NCBI GenBank assembly: GCA_913048175.1
Contig: CAJWVX010000002.1
Location: 1-64,000 of the forward strand
From: an uncultured Flavobacteriales bacterium
GTDB taxonomy: Bacteria > Bacteroidota > Bacteroidia > Flavobacteriales_E > Vicingaceae
Reading direction: 5' to 3'
Length of the DNA stretch: 64,000 nucleotides
Shown: positions 17,242 through 27,043 of the stretch, one piece after another
Position numbering within the stretch: position 1 is the first letter of the stretch
Layout of the letters: the number at the start of each line of letters is the position of its first letter
Notes under the pieces: model-generated
What the model was told of the DNA's origin: nothing
Seen by the model: the letters and a program-made list of their open reading frames with translations, nothing else
Database searches by the model: none
Program-made: the position numbers and the translations under genes

Positions 17242-18443
17242 TGGAGAAGAAAAAAATAAAAATATTAAGGATAATAAATCGTTTCAATTTGGGAGGTCCT
17301 ACCTATAATGCTGCTTATTTGACTAAATATTTAGAGACAGATTTTGAAACACTATTAGTTGGAGGAGTGAAATATGAAGAGGAAGGAAGCTCAGAATATA
17401 TTCTCGAAAATCTTGGAATTAAGCCTGTTATAATTCCAGAAATGAAGAGGAGCCTTTCTTTTAAGGATGATAAAAAAGCATACCTTAAGATCAAGAAAAT
17501 TATTCAAGAATTTCAGCCAGACATTGTTCATACGCATGCATCAAAAGCAGGAGCATTAGGACGATTAGCAGCAGCTAAATGCAAAGTTCCAATTATTGTT
17601 CACACTTTTCACGGACATGTTTTTCATTCTTATTTTGGTAAAGCTAAAACACTTTTTTATAAAACTATAGAAAGACATTTAGCAAAAAAATCCACAAAAA
17701 TAATTGCTATAAGCGATATACAAAAAGAAGAGCTTTGGAATCAGCATAGTATTTGCAATAAAGATAAATTAGTAGTTATACCTCTAGGGTTTGATTTAGA
17801 TCGATTTCAAGAAAACACCGAAGAAAAAAGAAAGTCATTTAGAGATAAGTATAAGATTGATGACGATGAAATTGCAATTGGTATAATTGGAAGACTAGTT
17901 CCGATTAAAAACCATCCATTGTTTCTTAATGCAATCAATGAAGTTAAATTGAAAACTTCAAAAAAAATCAGAGCATTTATTATTGGGGATGGAGAAGAAA
18001 AAGATCAACTAATTGAACTCTTAAAATGTATTGGTTTGGATTACACGGAATGGAATGATCAGCAAGTGCGGGCTACAATTACTTTTACCTCCTGGATAAA
18101 AGATATAGATTGGGCAAATGCAGGATTGGATATAATTGCTTTGTCTTCATTAAATGAAGGCACTCCGGTAAGCTTGATTGAGGCACAAGCTTCAAATAAA
18201 CCAATTATTACAACTAACGTTGGTGGGGTTGAAAATATTGTCATAGAAAACGAAACTGCTTTAATTACAGAGTCAGATAATTTAGATCAATTCTCTGAAG
18301 GCTTGTTGAAATTGATTGATGATGATGAATTAAGAGAGAAAATGGCCAGAAAAGGTTGGGGTTTTGTAAAAAAAGAATTTCATTATTCTCGGTTGATTTT
18401 TGATGTAAAAGAACTTTATTACTCATTGATAAACAATAACTAG
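17214..18443 (+). CDS. Glycosyltransferase family 4
   Basis: GT-B fold glycosyltransferase of about 400 aa, presumably using a nucleotide sugar on the cytoplasmic face during polysaccharide assembly. The N-terminal acceptor domain has RIINRFNLGGPTYNAAYL and HTHASKAGALGRLAA. The donor domain has GIIGRLVPIKNH and the EX7E-type motif NEGTPVSLIEAQASNKPI. The ATG at 17214 overlaps asnB by 28 bp; an in-frame GTG at 17241, overlapping the asnB stop by one base, would give MEKKKIKILRI and is equally plausible. Sugar and linkage cannot be predicted. Confidence 0.88.
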   Translation: MVEKIYTGLVEKKKIKILRIINRFNLGGPTYNAAYLTKYLETDFETLLVGGVKYEEEGSSEYILENLGIKPVIIPEMKRSLSFKDDKKAYLKIKKIIQEFQPDIVHTHASKAGALGRLAAAKCKVPIIVHTFHGHVFHSYFGKAKTLFYKTIERHLAKKSTKIIAISDIQKEELWNQHSICNKDKLVVIPLGFDLDRFQENTEEKRKSFRDKYKIDDDEIAIGIIGRLVPIKNHPLFLNAINEVKLKTSKKIRAFIIGDGEEKDQLIELLKCIGLDYTEWNDQQVRATITFTSWIKDIDWANAGLDIIALSSLNEGTPVSLIEAQASNKPIITTNVGGVENIVIENETALITESDNLDQFSEGLLKLIDDDELREKMARKGWGFVKKEFHYSRLIFDVKELYYSLINNN

Positions 18444-18474
18444 AAATAAACATTTCGTTTCCCTTATAATTTTA

Positions 18475-18482
18475 TATTTTTG
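18475..18482 (+). promoter_or_regulatory. Candidate -7 box before polysaccharide export genes
   Basis: TATTTTTG matches TAnnTTTG and lies 20 nt before the ATG at 18503. The same spacing (18-21 nt) is seen for the boxes before pdhA and the 54491 gene. No clear -33 element. Confidence 0.35.
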
Positions 18483-18502
18483 TTGATTGCAAATTAGGAT
18501 AC

Positions 18503-19279
18503 ATGATTTTAGAAAAAATAAAGAACTTAATACCACTAATTGTAATAGTTTCGCTTAGCGCCTGTAACTACAATTCCAATATAATGATGAAGACGGGGAA
18601 AGATTATTCTTATGATACCCTTCCTTCCGATGAATCAGCAGAATATATTATATCGCCAAGTGATGTAATTGAATTTAGACTTTATACAAATGATGGTAGT
18701 TTATTAGTCGATTTTACGGCATTAAAAGAGCAATCTAATGGAGCAAATTTTACATCAAGTATTACTTATTTAATTGAATTTGATGGTCAAGTAAAATTAC
18801 CAGTAATTGGTAGGATTGAGTTGAAAGGAAAGACTGTTAAGCTGGCACAAGAGTTGCTGGAAGCAGAGTATGCTAAATATTATATTAAACCATTTGTTCA
18901 GGTCAATGTTATTAATAAAAGAGTAACTGTTTTTCCGGGAGGTAGTAGTAAAGCAAGAATAATTCCTTTAACAAATAACAACATGAATTTGCTAGAAGTA
19001 TTAGGAGCTGTTGGAGGTTTGACAGAGTTAGCAAAAGCTGAAAGGATTAAGTTGATTAGAGGATCTTTAAAAGATCCAAAAGTGTATTTATTTGATTTCA
19101 GTACTTTAGAAGGTGTTAAACAAGCAGACTTTGTATTACAAGCAAATGACATTGTTTATATTGAACCTCGTACCGAATATTTGCAGAAGGTAATCAGAGA
19201 TGTCGCACCAATTATAAGTTTAATAGCAAGTACCCTGACTCTATTCTTGGTTATAGATAATTTAAATAGGACAAATTAA
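18503..19279 (+). CDS. Polysaccharide export lipoprotein (Wza-like)
   Basis: Outer-membrane polysaccharide export protein of 258 aa. A lipoprotein signal peptide ends in the lipobox LSAC near residue 21. The Poly_export domain follows (about 48-135: YIISPSDVIEFRLYTND, GQVKLPVIGRIELKGKTV), then one SLBB-type domain (PLTNNNMNLLEVLGAVGGLTE, QANDIVYIEP). A hydrophobic C-terminal helix (IISLIASTLTLFLVI) is typical of Bacteroidota versions. It should form the export channel working with the Wzc-like kinase encoded 6 bp downstream. Confidence 0.92.
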   Translation: MILEKIKNLIPLIVIVSLSACNYNSNIMMKTGKDYSYDTLPSDESAEYIISPSDVIEFRLYTNDGSLLVDFTALKEQSNGANFTSSITYLIEFDGQVKLPVIGRIELKGKTVKLAQELLEAEYAKYYIKPFVQVNVINKRVTVFPGGSSKARIIPLTNNNMNLLEVLGAVGGLTELAKAERIKLIRGSLKDPKVYLFDFSTLEGVKQADFVLQANDIVYIEPRTEYLQKVIRDVAPIISLIASTLTLFLVIDNLNRTN

Positions 19280-19285
19280 AAAATA

Positions 19286-21706
19286 ATGGAAGAAAGTAAT
19301 TCTTCAGTAAATAATATCTCCGTTAAAGAAAGAAAAAGTTCTAATCTAAATACAGAGTTTGATCCAATTCTTTTTTTTCATTTATTAAGAAAAAATCTTG
19401 TATGGTTTGTTCTCATAATATTTTTGTGTGTTAGTTCATCAATAATTTATTTAAGATATACTGCACCTATTTATTCTTCCCAACTAACTTATCAGGTTAG
19501 TTCAGAAAATAGAGCAAATACAGTTTTAAACGTTGGTGGTCTTCAAGAGAATACCTTAGCTAAGGACATTGAAATTTTAAAATCTAAATTACTTTTTAAA
19601 AGAGCATTAAGGAGAATTCCAATAGATGTAAGTTTTTTTAATAAAGGAGAAATTTTATCAAATGAACTATATAGGTCAACACCTATATCAGTTGATTATG
19701 AAATTAAGGATTCAACAGTCTTAGGTCAAAACTTCTATGTAAAGTTTATAAATGATTTAGAATTTCAATTAACCTTAAATGAAATATCATTAGGCCAATT
19801 CAGAATAAATGAGAAGTTCAACCTTCCAAAGGTTAATCTAAAAGTTTCACTGTTAAGAGGCTATGATGTAAATGTTTTAGAGTCAGGTACGTTGTTTTTT
19901 AGAATTAATAGTTACGAATCTTTAACGAATGGATTAAATTCAAAACTTTCTGTTTTTCCATTAAATCAAGCAGCAAAAACGATTAACATTTCTTTTCAAG
20001 ATTTAAACCCTCAAAAAGCTACGGATATTGTGACTGCTGTGGCTAATGAGTATATGGAGTACGATATAGAGGAAAGAAGTAAAGGTTCAAAAAATGCTTT
20101 AGAGTTTATTGATGCTCAACTGGATAGTTATTATAATAAATTAAAACTTTCAGAAAACAAGATTAAAGAATTTCATGAGGGAAACAATTATACTACTGCT
20201 AATCGTTCTTCAGCTTATTTTGATAGGAGTGTAAGATTAGAAAATGAATTAATAGATATTGAATTACAACTTTCGGTACTAAAGGAGATTAAAATATCTA
20301 TTTCTTCAAATAAACAAGATGTAGATGTGTATGATTTATTACCAATTCTTGCAGGAACAGAATATGCAGGAGGAATAATGTCTTTAATAACTAATCTGAA
20401 AGAATTATTAATTAAAAAGGAAAATTTACAATTTGAGGTAACTAATAATAGTGAGGTAGTAAAGTCAGTAGGCCATAGAATTAAAATACAAAAGAAAATT
20501 CTTTTTGAGAGTATTAACTCCTCTATTGAAAAATTAGAGATAAAAAGGAATAAGATACTAGAAAAGACTCAAGAACTTGAGACTAAATTTGAAAATGTTC
20601 CAGAGCAAGAACTAGAGTATGCTAGACTTCAACGAGTCTTGTCAATTGATGAGAAGTTTTTTACAATGTTGATGGAAAAAAGAACTGAATATTCAATTTC
20701 TGACGCGGGGTTTGTTTCACAACATATAATTCTTGACAGAGCTATTATTCCAACTGTTCCAATTTCCCCTAATAAAAGAATATTTATAGGCCTTGGTTTG
20801 GCTCTTGGTTTAATGTTTAGTCTGATTTTATTATTGATTAAATATATTTTAAAAAATACAATTTCTTCGGTTGATGAAATTATTAGACAATCTTTTGCTG
20901 ATATTATAGTGTTGGGAATTGTACCGAGGTATAAGCATTATATTCCTGTTTCTCAGCTAGTTGTAAATAAAAATCCAAAATCAATTATTGCAGAATCTTT
21001 TAGATCTATTAGATCAAATATGCAATTTATAGATGGTTTAGATGGAAAAAAACTCTTGGCCGTTACTTCTACTGTATCTGGAGAGGGTAAAACATTTTGT
21101 GCAATTAATATTGCAGGCATTATTGCATACTCAGGTAAAAAAGTTGTGATTTTGGATTTAGATATGCGGAAACCTAAAATTCATTTAGGTTTTGGGGTTG
21201 AAAACAATATTGGAATGAGTACGTTGTTAATAAAAAGTAACAAAATTGAAGATTGTATTCATCATAGTGAATTAGAAAATTTAGATTTTATAACCTCCGG
21301 TCCTATTCCGCCTAATCCTTCTGAACTAATTATCGGAGGAGAATTAGACAATATAATTAAATATCTTCAAATAGATTATGATTTTGTAATTATTGATAAT
21401 CCTCCTATTGGATTGGTCTCTGATGCAATGGAGCTGCTTAAAAAAGCAGATTATCCTATTTATGTATTTAAAAATGAATATTCAAAAAAACACTTTGTAA
21501 ATAATGTTGATAGATTGATGCTCGATAACGGGATTAATAAGTTGTCAGTTATTTTAAATGCAGTAGAGCACGGGATAAGTGGTTATGGAGGTGGTTATGG
21601 TTACGGATATGGAGGTGGATATGGGTATGGTTATGGAGGTTATTGTGAGGATGAGCCAAATGAAAAAGTTGGTTTTATCAAAAGAATTTTCGGAATAAAA
21701 AAATAG
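19286..21706 (+). CDS. Wzc-like polysaccharide co-polymerase / BY tyrosine kinase
   Basis: Inner-membrane bacterial tyrosine kinase and polysaccharide co-polymerase, 806 aa. A Wzz domain begins at about residue 27 with a membrane helix (WFVLIIFLCVSSSIIYL). The periplasmic region has long coiled coils (about 260-440), and the second helix follows the PISPNKRIF motif (near 490). The cytoplasmic kinase shows Walker A STVSGEGKTFCAIN (about 595-608), Walker A' VVILDLDMRKPK (about 620) and Walker B FVIIDNPP. The C-terminus is a Gly-Tyr tail with eight tyrosines in a GYGGGYGYGYGG unit repeated twice (about 765-785), the expected autophosphorylation cluster. No cognate phosphatase gene is in the window. 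Confidence 0.95.
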   Translation: MEESNSSVNNISVKERKSSNLNTEFDPILFFHLLRKNLVWFVLIIFLCVSSSIIYLRYTAPIYSSQLTYQVSSENRANTVLNVGGLQENTLAKDIEILKSKLLFKRALRRIPIDVSFFNKGEILSNELYRSTPISVDYEIKDSTVLGQNFYVKFINDLEFQLTLNEISLGQFRINEKFNLPKVNLKVSLLRGYDVNVLESGTLFFRINSYESLTNGLNSKLSVFPLNQAAKTINISFQDLNPQKATDIVTAVANEYMEYDIEERSKGSKNALEFIDAQLDSYYNKLKLSENKIKEFHEGNNYTTANRSSAYFDRSVRLENELIDIELQLSVLKEIKISISSNKQDVDVYDLLPILAGTEYAGGIMSLITNLKELLIKKENLQFEVTNNSEVVKSVGHRIKIQKKILFESINSSIEKLEIKRNKILEKTQELETKFENVPEQELEYARLQRVLSIDEKFFTMLMEKRTEYSISDAGFVSQHIILDRAIIPTVPISPNKRIFIGLGLALGLMFSLILLLIKYILKNTISSVDEIIRQSFADIIVLGIVPRYKHYIPVSQLVVNKNPKSIIAESFRSIRSNMQFIDGLDGKKLLAVTSTVSGEGKTFCAINIAGIIAYSGKKVVILDLDMRKPKIHLGFGVENNIGMSTLLIKSNKIEDCIHHSELENLDFITSGPIPPNPSELIIGGELDNIIKYLQIDYDFVIIDNPPIGLVSDAMELLKKADYPIYVFKNEYSKKHFVNNVDRLMLDNGINKLSVILNAVEHGISGYGGGYGYGYGGGYGYGYGGYCEDEPNEKVGFIKRIFGIKK

Positions 21707-21711
21707 GCTGA

Positions 21712-22254
21712 ATGAATTTTATTAAAAATAAAATACAAGGTTTGGTAGTTATTGAACCAAAAATACTTAAAGATGATAGAGGTTATTTTTATGAATCTTA
21801 TAATTATGATTTGTTTAAAGAAAATGGAATTAAAGATGTTTTTGTACAAGATAACGAGTCTTTATCACAAAAAAAAGTACTAAGAGGTCTACATTTTCAG
21901 AAACCTCCTTTTTCTCAGGCTAAATTGATTCGAGTAGTCCAAGGAAAGGTTTTGGATGTTGCAGTTGATTTACGAAAAGAATCTGCAAATTATGGTAAGC
22001 ATTATTCGATTGAGTTATCTGAGGATAATAAAAAAATGTTTTTTATACCTGAAGGATTTGCACATGGTTTTTTAACATTAGAAGATAATACCATATTCTC
22101 ATATAAATGTACTAATTTTTATAGTAAAGAGTCGGAAGATTCATTATTTTGGAAAGATGCTGATTTGAATATTGATTGGGGTATTGAAGATCCTTTATTG
22201 TCTGTAAAAGACAAACATGCAAAGAATTTTAATGAATTTAAAACACAATTTTAA
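21712..22254 (+). CDS. rfbC: dTDP-4-dehydrorhamnose 3,5-epimerase family protein
   Basis: Cupin-type sugar epimerase of 180 aa that converts dTDP-4-keto-6-deoxyglucose to the 4-keto-rhamnose precursor. The motifs LRGLHFQKPPFSQAKL (catalytic His) and FIPEGFAHGFLTLEDN are visible, and GKVLDVAVDLRK is typical of RmlC. No rfbA, rfbB or rfbD lies in this window, so the rest of the dTDP-sugar pathway must be encoded elsewhere. A 3-epimerase or 5-epimerase variant for a different deoxysugar is possible. It lies 5 bp after the Wzc gene and directly abuts the next gene. Confidence 0.9.
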   Translation: MNFIKNKIQGLVVIEPKILKDDRGYFYESYNYDLFKENGIKDVFVQDNESLSQKKVLRGLHFQKPPFSQAKLIRVVQGKVLDVAVDLRKESANYGKHYSIELSEDNKKMFFIPEGFAHGFLTLEDNTIFSYKCTNFYSKESEDSLFWKDADLNIDWGIEDPLLSVKDKHAKNFNEFKTQF

Positions 22255-23313
22255 GTGAATTTAGTCTCAGGAAAGCACATATTATTCTTTTTAGGTGCAC
22301 TTTTATTTTCATTACTTGTTAATAGTATAATGCTAAGGTTTGTTAAAACTCTTGGAATAAGAAATGAGGGAGAAGCAACTATAAGATGGAGTTCTGAAGT
22401 CAAACCAGCTCTAGGAGGTTTAACGTTTTATATTATTTTTTTATTATCAGTCATATTTCATTCGTTTATCTTTTCTTATGAAGGTAGTACTATTGATTTT
22501 AAGTTTATAGGGATTGTTTTAGCGACATCATTAGGTTTTTTAATGGGTTTGTCAGATGATGCGTATAACACTCGTCCAGTATTAAAGTTTTTAACTCAAG
22601 TATTATGTGGGGTAATACTTATTTATTCAGGAACATATATTACTATTTTTGAGAGCGATTTATTGAATTACTCTTTAACAATATTATGGGTTGTGGGGTT
22701 AATGAACTCTATAAATATGTTAGATAATATGGATGGTATAACTACTATAGTTTCTTTGGTTATGAGTTTTTCAATTTTAGTATTGATGCTTATGAATAAT
22801 GATACTGTAAGCATAGGGACTACAATTGTTGTTGGTTTATTGGCTTCTTTGTTGGGTTTTTTGTGTTTTAACTGGAGTCCAGCAAAAATGTATATGGGAG
22901 ATACAGGTAGTCAGTATTTAGGTGTCCTTTTAGCAGCACTTAGTATTACTTACTTGTGGAATCCAGTAACAACAAGTGAATTTGCTATTTCTCGACAATT
23001 ATTAGTTCCTTTATTATGTTTTATTGTTCCAATTGTAGATACTACAACTGTAACAATAAAGCGTTTAAGTAAAGGTGATTCTCCTTTTATTGGCGGTAAA
23101 GATCATACAACTCATCATTTAGTTTATTTGGGTTTTTCAGAGAAACAGGTAGGAGTTATAATTGCTCTGATATCAATAATTTCTTCTTCTATTGCTATAT
23201 ATGCAATAGCGAGTATTAAAGTATGGAGTCATTCGTATACAGCTCTTTTTAGTGCTTATTTTTTAATTGTTTTTGTAGTATTATTTTTAATAGCAAAGAA
23301 AAATGTTAAATAG
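22255..23313 (+). CDS. WecA/MraY-family polyprenyl-phosphate sugar-1-P transferase
   Basis: Integral membrane initiating transferase of 352 aa with a GTG start immediately after the rfbC stop. About ten hydrophobic segments are visible. Family motifs are GLSDDAYNTRPVLKF (Mg-binding Asp pair), NSINMLDNMDGI, MYMGDTGSQYLG and GGKDHTTHHLVYLG (His loop). It should transfer a HexNAc-1-phosphate from UDP-sugar to undecaprenyl phosphate, starting the polysaccharide made by the flanking genes. MraY itself is unlikely, because peptidoglycan gene neighbours are absent and the His motif is of the WecA type. Confidence 0.9.
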   Translation: MNLVSGKHILFFLGALLFSLLVNSIMLRFVKTLGIRNEGEATIRWSSEVKPALGGLTFYIIFLLSVIFHSFIFSYEGSTIDFKFIGIVLATSLGFLMGLSDDAYNTRPVLKFLTQVLCGVILIYSGTYITIFESDLLNYSLTILWVVGLMNSINMLDNMDGITTIVSLVMSFSILVLMLMNNDTVSIGTTIVVGLLASLLGFLCFNWSPAKMYMGDTGSQYLGVLLAALSITYLWNPVTTSEFAISRQLLVPLLCFIVPIVDTTTVTIKRLSKGDSPFIGGKDHTTHHLVYLGFSEKQVGVIIALISIISSSIAIYAIASIKVWSHSYTALFSAYFLIVFVVLFLIAKKNVK

Positions 23314-23321
23314 ATCAAAAA

Positions 23322-26150
23322 ATGATTAATGATGAAGAAGAGTTTATAGAAGTAATTGGTTCAAGAGTCCATAATCTTAAAAATATTTCTGTAAAAATCC
23401 CGCGAAATAAATTGGTTGTTATGACTGGTGTAAGTGGTAGTGGGAAATCCTCATTAGCTTTTGATACAATCTATGCCGAAGGACAAAGGAGGTACTTGGA
23501 AACTTTTTCTGCTTATGCTAGAAATTTTCTTGGAACAATGGATAGACCAGATGTTGATAAGATTAGTGGTTTAAGTCCTGTTATAGCCATTGAACAAAAA
23601 ACAATTAGTAAAAATCCTAGATCTACGGTTGGAACTATTACTGAAGTATATGATTTTTTCAGATTGTTGTTTGCTAGAGCTTCAGAAGCTTATTCTTATA
23701 ACACGGGTGAGAAAATGGTGAAATATACCACATCTCAAATAGTTGATTTAATAATTGAGAAATACGAGAGTAAAAAATTGATTGTATTAGCTCCTGTTGT
23801 AAAAGGAAGAAAGGGGCATTATCAAGATTTGTTTACTCAAATATCTAAACAAGGATTTGTAAAGGTTAGGATTAATGGAGCATTAGTAAATATTACTCCA
23901 AAGATGAAGTTAGATAGATATAAAACTCATGATATTGAGATTGTTGTTGATCAAATTAAAGTTAAAAAAGAAGACAGGAAACGTATTTCTGATGGAGTAA
24001 ATCTCGCAATGAAGCATGGAAAAGACTCTATAATGGTTTTTGATGTTGAGAATGATAAATTCTCTTTATTGAGTAAGAATTTAATATGTCCTTCAACTGG
24101 AATATCTTATGATGAGCCAGCTCCCAATTTGTTTTCTTTTAATTCTCCATATGGAGCTTGTAAAAAGTGTAATGGATTAGGTTTAATTTCTGAGATAGAT
24201 TTTGAAAAGGTTATTCCTAATTCAGCATTATCGATTAAAAAAGGAGGGATAGTTCCTTTAGGTGAATATAAGAATAATTGGACTTTTAAACAGATAGAAG
24301 CTATTGGGTTGAAATTTGGATTTACAATAAATACTCCAATTAAAGATATTAATCAGGAAGCTATTGATTGTTTGTTAAATGGATCTACAGAAACATTAGT
24401 TGTAGAACAAAATGTAGCTGGAATTACTTCTGATTATAATGTTGAATTTGAAGGGATTGTAAATATTATAATCAGGCAATTTGAAGAGAATAAAACTAAA
24501 TCAATAGGGCGTTGGGCAAATAACTTTATGAATAAAGTGACATGTACAACTTGTGAAGGAAGCAGACTTAAAAAGCAAGCTATGTATTTTAAAATTGATA
24601 ACAAGTCTATTGCTGAGTTGGCAGGATTAGATTTAATCAGTCTTTTTAAGTGGTCTTCTACTGTACAAAGTAGCTTGTCTAAAAACCAACAAGTAATAGC
24701 AAAAGAAGTTTTAAAAGAAATAAATACACGACTACAATTTTTATTAGATGTTGGATTAACTTATTTGTCGTTAAATAGAAGCTCTAGAACTCTATCTGGA
24801 GGAGAGGCTCAAAGAATTAGATTAGCAACACAAATAGGATCACAACTAGTAAATGTATTGTATATTTTAGATGAACCTAGTATTGGTTTGCACCAAAGAG
24901 ATAACCATAAATTAATTAGTTCATTAAAAGAGTTAAGGGATGTTGGTAATTCAATAATTGTTGTTGAGCATGATAAAGATATAATGTTGGCATCAGATCA
25001 TATTATAGATATTGGTCCAAGAGCAGGTTTGCATGGTGGAGAAGTAGTTTCAGAAGGAAATCCAAAAGATTTTATTAGTAACAATACAGAAACTGCTAAT
25101 TTCTTAAGTGGAAAAATAGCAATAGATATTCCAAAAAAAAGGAGAAAAGGTAGCGGTAATTTTTTAGAGTTAAAAGGTGCTTCTGGAAATAATCTAAAAA
25201 ACGTAGATATAAAAATACCCTTGGGTAAATTAGTTTGTGTTACTGGAGTTTCGGGCAGTGGAAAATCTACGTTGATAAACGAAACTTTGTATCCAATTCT
25301 AAATCATTTTGTTTATAAAGCTGTAAAAAAGCCTTTACCATATAAATCAATTAAAGGGTTAGACCATATTGATAAAATTATTGATATTGATCAATCTCCA
25401 ATTGGACGGACACCTCGTTCTAATCCTGCAACTTATACTGGAGTTTTCACAGATATTAGGACACTCTTTAGTAATTTGCCGGAAGCAAAAATTAGAGGAT
25501 ATAAGCCAGGTAGGTTTTCATTTAATGTAAAGGGTGGGAGATGTGAAATTTGTAAAGGAGCTGGCGTTAAAACTATTGAAATGAACTTTTTACCTGATGT
25601 ATATGTAGAGTGTACAGATTGTAATTCAAAAAGGTATAACAGAGAAACATTAGAGGTTCGATATAAAGGAAAGTCAGTTGGTGATGTTTTGAATTTGACA
25701 ATAGATCAAGCTGTTGATTTTTTTGAAAATATTCCTGAAATTGTTCGAAAAATAAAAGGTTTAAAAGATGTTGGACTCGGTTATATTAAATTAGGTCAAC
25801 CATCTACAACGTTATCTGGAGGAGAAGCACAAAGAGTAAAGTTAGCAACAGAATTGGCTAAAAAACAAACGGGAAAAACGTTTTATATTTTAGATGAACC
25901 ATCTACAGGACTTCATTTTGAAGATATTAGAATATTTCTTGAAGTAATTGATCGTTTAGTGAATTTAGGAAATTCAGTTTTAATTATTGAACATAATATG
26001 GATATTATTAAGGTAGCTGATTATGTGATAGATATTGGTCCTGAAGCTGGAGGTAGTGGTGGTGAAATTGTGGCTGAGGGAACCCCAGAACAAATAATCC
26101 GTAATAAAGAGAGTTATACTGCAAAGTATTTGAAACAAGAATTAAACTAA
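23322..26150 (+). CDS. uvrA: Excinuclease ABC subunit UvrA
   Basis: Damage-recognition ATPase of nucleotide excision repair, 942 aa. Two ABC ATPase modules are visible: Walker [15 protein letters not shown] near residue 35 and [14 protein letters not shown] near 645, with signatures [12 protein letters not shown] and [12 protein letters not shown]. Zinc fingers are CKKCNGLG paired with CTTCEGSR, and CEICKGAG paired with CTDCNSKRY. Length and order are standard. It lies only 8 bp after the WecA-like gene, so it may be partly driven by the polysaccharide unit, an incidental arrangement. Confidence 0.98.
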   Translation: MINDEEEFIEVIGSRVHNLKNISVKIPRNKLVVMTGVSGSGKSSLAFDTIYAEGQRRYLETFSAYARNFLGTMDRPDVDKISGLSPVIAIEQKTISKNPRSTVGTITEVYDFFRLLFARASEAYSYNTGEKMVKYTTSQIVDLIIEKYESKKLIVLAPVVKGRKGHYQDLFTQISKQGFVKVRINGALVNITPKMKLDRYKTHDIEIVVDQIKVKKEDRKRISDGVNLAMKHGKDSIMVFDVENDKFSLLSKNLICPSTGISYDEPAPNLFSFNSPYGACKKCNGLGLISEIDFEKVIPNSALSIKKGGIVPLGEYKNNWTFKQIEAIGLKFGFTINTPIKDINQEAIDCLLNGSTETLVVEQNVAGITSDYNVEFEGIVNIIIRQFEENKTKSIGRWANNFMNKVTCTTCEGSRLKKQAMYFKIDNKSIAELAGLDLISLFKWSSTVQSSLSKNQQVIAKEVLKEINTRLQFLLDVGLTYLSLNRSSRTLSGGEAQRIRLATQIGSQLVNVLYILDEPSIGLHQRDNHKLISSLKELRDVGNSIIVVEHDKDIMLASDHIIDIGPRAGLHGGEVVSEGNPKDFISNNTETANFLSGKIAIDIPKKRRKGSGNFLELKGASGNNLKNVDIKIPLGKLVCVTGVSGSGKSTLINETLYPILNHFVYKAVKKPLPYKSIKGLDHIDKIIDIDQSPIGRTPRSNPATYTGVFTDIRTLFSNLPEAKIRGYKPGRFSFNVKGGRCEICKGAGVKTIEMNFLPDVYVECTDCNSKRYNRETLEVRYKGKSVGDVLNLTIDQAVDFFENIPEIVRKIKGLKDVGLGYIKLGQPSTTLSGGEAQRVKLATELAKKQTGKTFYILDEPSTGLHFEDIRIFLEVIDRLVNLGNSVLIIEHNMDIIKVADYVIDIGPEAGGSGGEIVAEGTPEQIIRNKESYTAKYLKQELN

Positions 26151-26162
26151 AAGAGAGAGATT

Positions 26163-26870
26163 ATGACGGATGATAAGAAAATTGAAAAAAAGTTTAAAGA
26201 AAGAGATTGGAATGAAATAAAGACAAATGATTCGTGGATTATCTTTAAGGTAATGGCTGAGTTTGTTGAAGGTTTTGATAAGATGGCAAAAATAGGGCCT
26301 TGTGTATCTATTTTTGGTTCAGCTAGAACGAAAGCTGATAATAGATATTTTGGAATGGCAGAAAGTATTGCTACTAAACTTTCAGAGAAAGGATATGGTG
26401 TTATATCTGGAGGGGGACCTGGAATTATGGAAGCAGCAAATAAAGGTGCATTTGAAGCTGGGGGAAGATCTGCAGGTTTAAATATTGAATTGCCATTTGA
26501 ACAGTTTAATAATCGATATATTGATTCTGATAAATTGATTAATTTTGATTATTTTTTTGTACGAAAAGTGATGTTCATGAAATATTCTCAAGGCTTTGTA
26601 GCTTTGCCAGGAGGTTTTGGAACTTTTGATGAGCTTTTTGAAGCTTTAACCTTAATTCAAACGGGTAAAATAGGTAAGTTTCCGATTGTTTTAGTTGGTA
26701 AGGATTATTGGGGAGGATTAGTCGACTGGATAAAAAAAACTGTTTTAGAAAAGGAAAATAATATCAGTGAAACAGATCTAGATTTGTTTGCTCTCGTTGA
26801 TAGTGTAGATGATGCCGTAAAATGTATAGATGATTTTTATAGTAATTATTTACTTAAACCAAACTTTTAG
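26163..26870 (+). CDS. LOG family / TIGR00730 Rossmann-fold protein
   Basis: Cytosolic 235-aa protein of the lysine-decarboxylase-like (LOG) family. Motifs are SIFGSARTK, the nucleotide-binding GGGPGIMEAANKGA and PGGFGTFDELFEALTLIQTGK. PGGxGTxxE proteins include cytokinin riboside 5'-monophosphate phosphoribohydrolases and pyrimidine nucleotide nucleosidases, so release of a base from a nucleoside monophosphate is the best guess. True lysine decarboxylase activity is not expected. It is 12 bp downstream of uvrA and probably ends this transcription unit. Confidence 0.88.
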   Translation: MTDDKKIEKKFKERDWNEIKTNDSWIIFKVMAEFVEGFDKMAKIGPCVSIFGSARTKADNRYFGMAESIATKLSEKGYGVISGGGPGIMEAANKGAFEAGGRSAGLNIELPFEQFNNRYIDSDKLINFDYFFVRKVMFMKYSQGFVALPGGFGTFDELFEALTLIQTGKIGKFPIVLVGKDYWGGLVDWIKKTVLEKENNISETDLDLFALVDSVDDAVKCIDDFYSNYLLKPNF

Positions 26871-27043
26871 GTTTGTTAACATTTGTAAGTTTATAAGTGC
26901 CCTTATTATTTCTCTAGAATCTTTATTTATATTATAGATTTGTTTTAAACTTAATTTCAACTACTGTTAATTAGAGTTTGTAAAATTCGGTAATTCGGAT
27001 AATTGTTTTATTTTTATTGCATTAATGTAATAAATCAACATTT

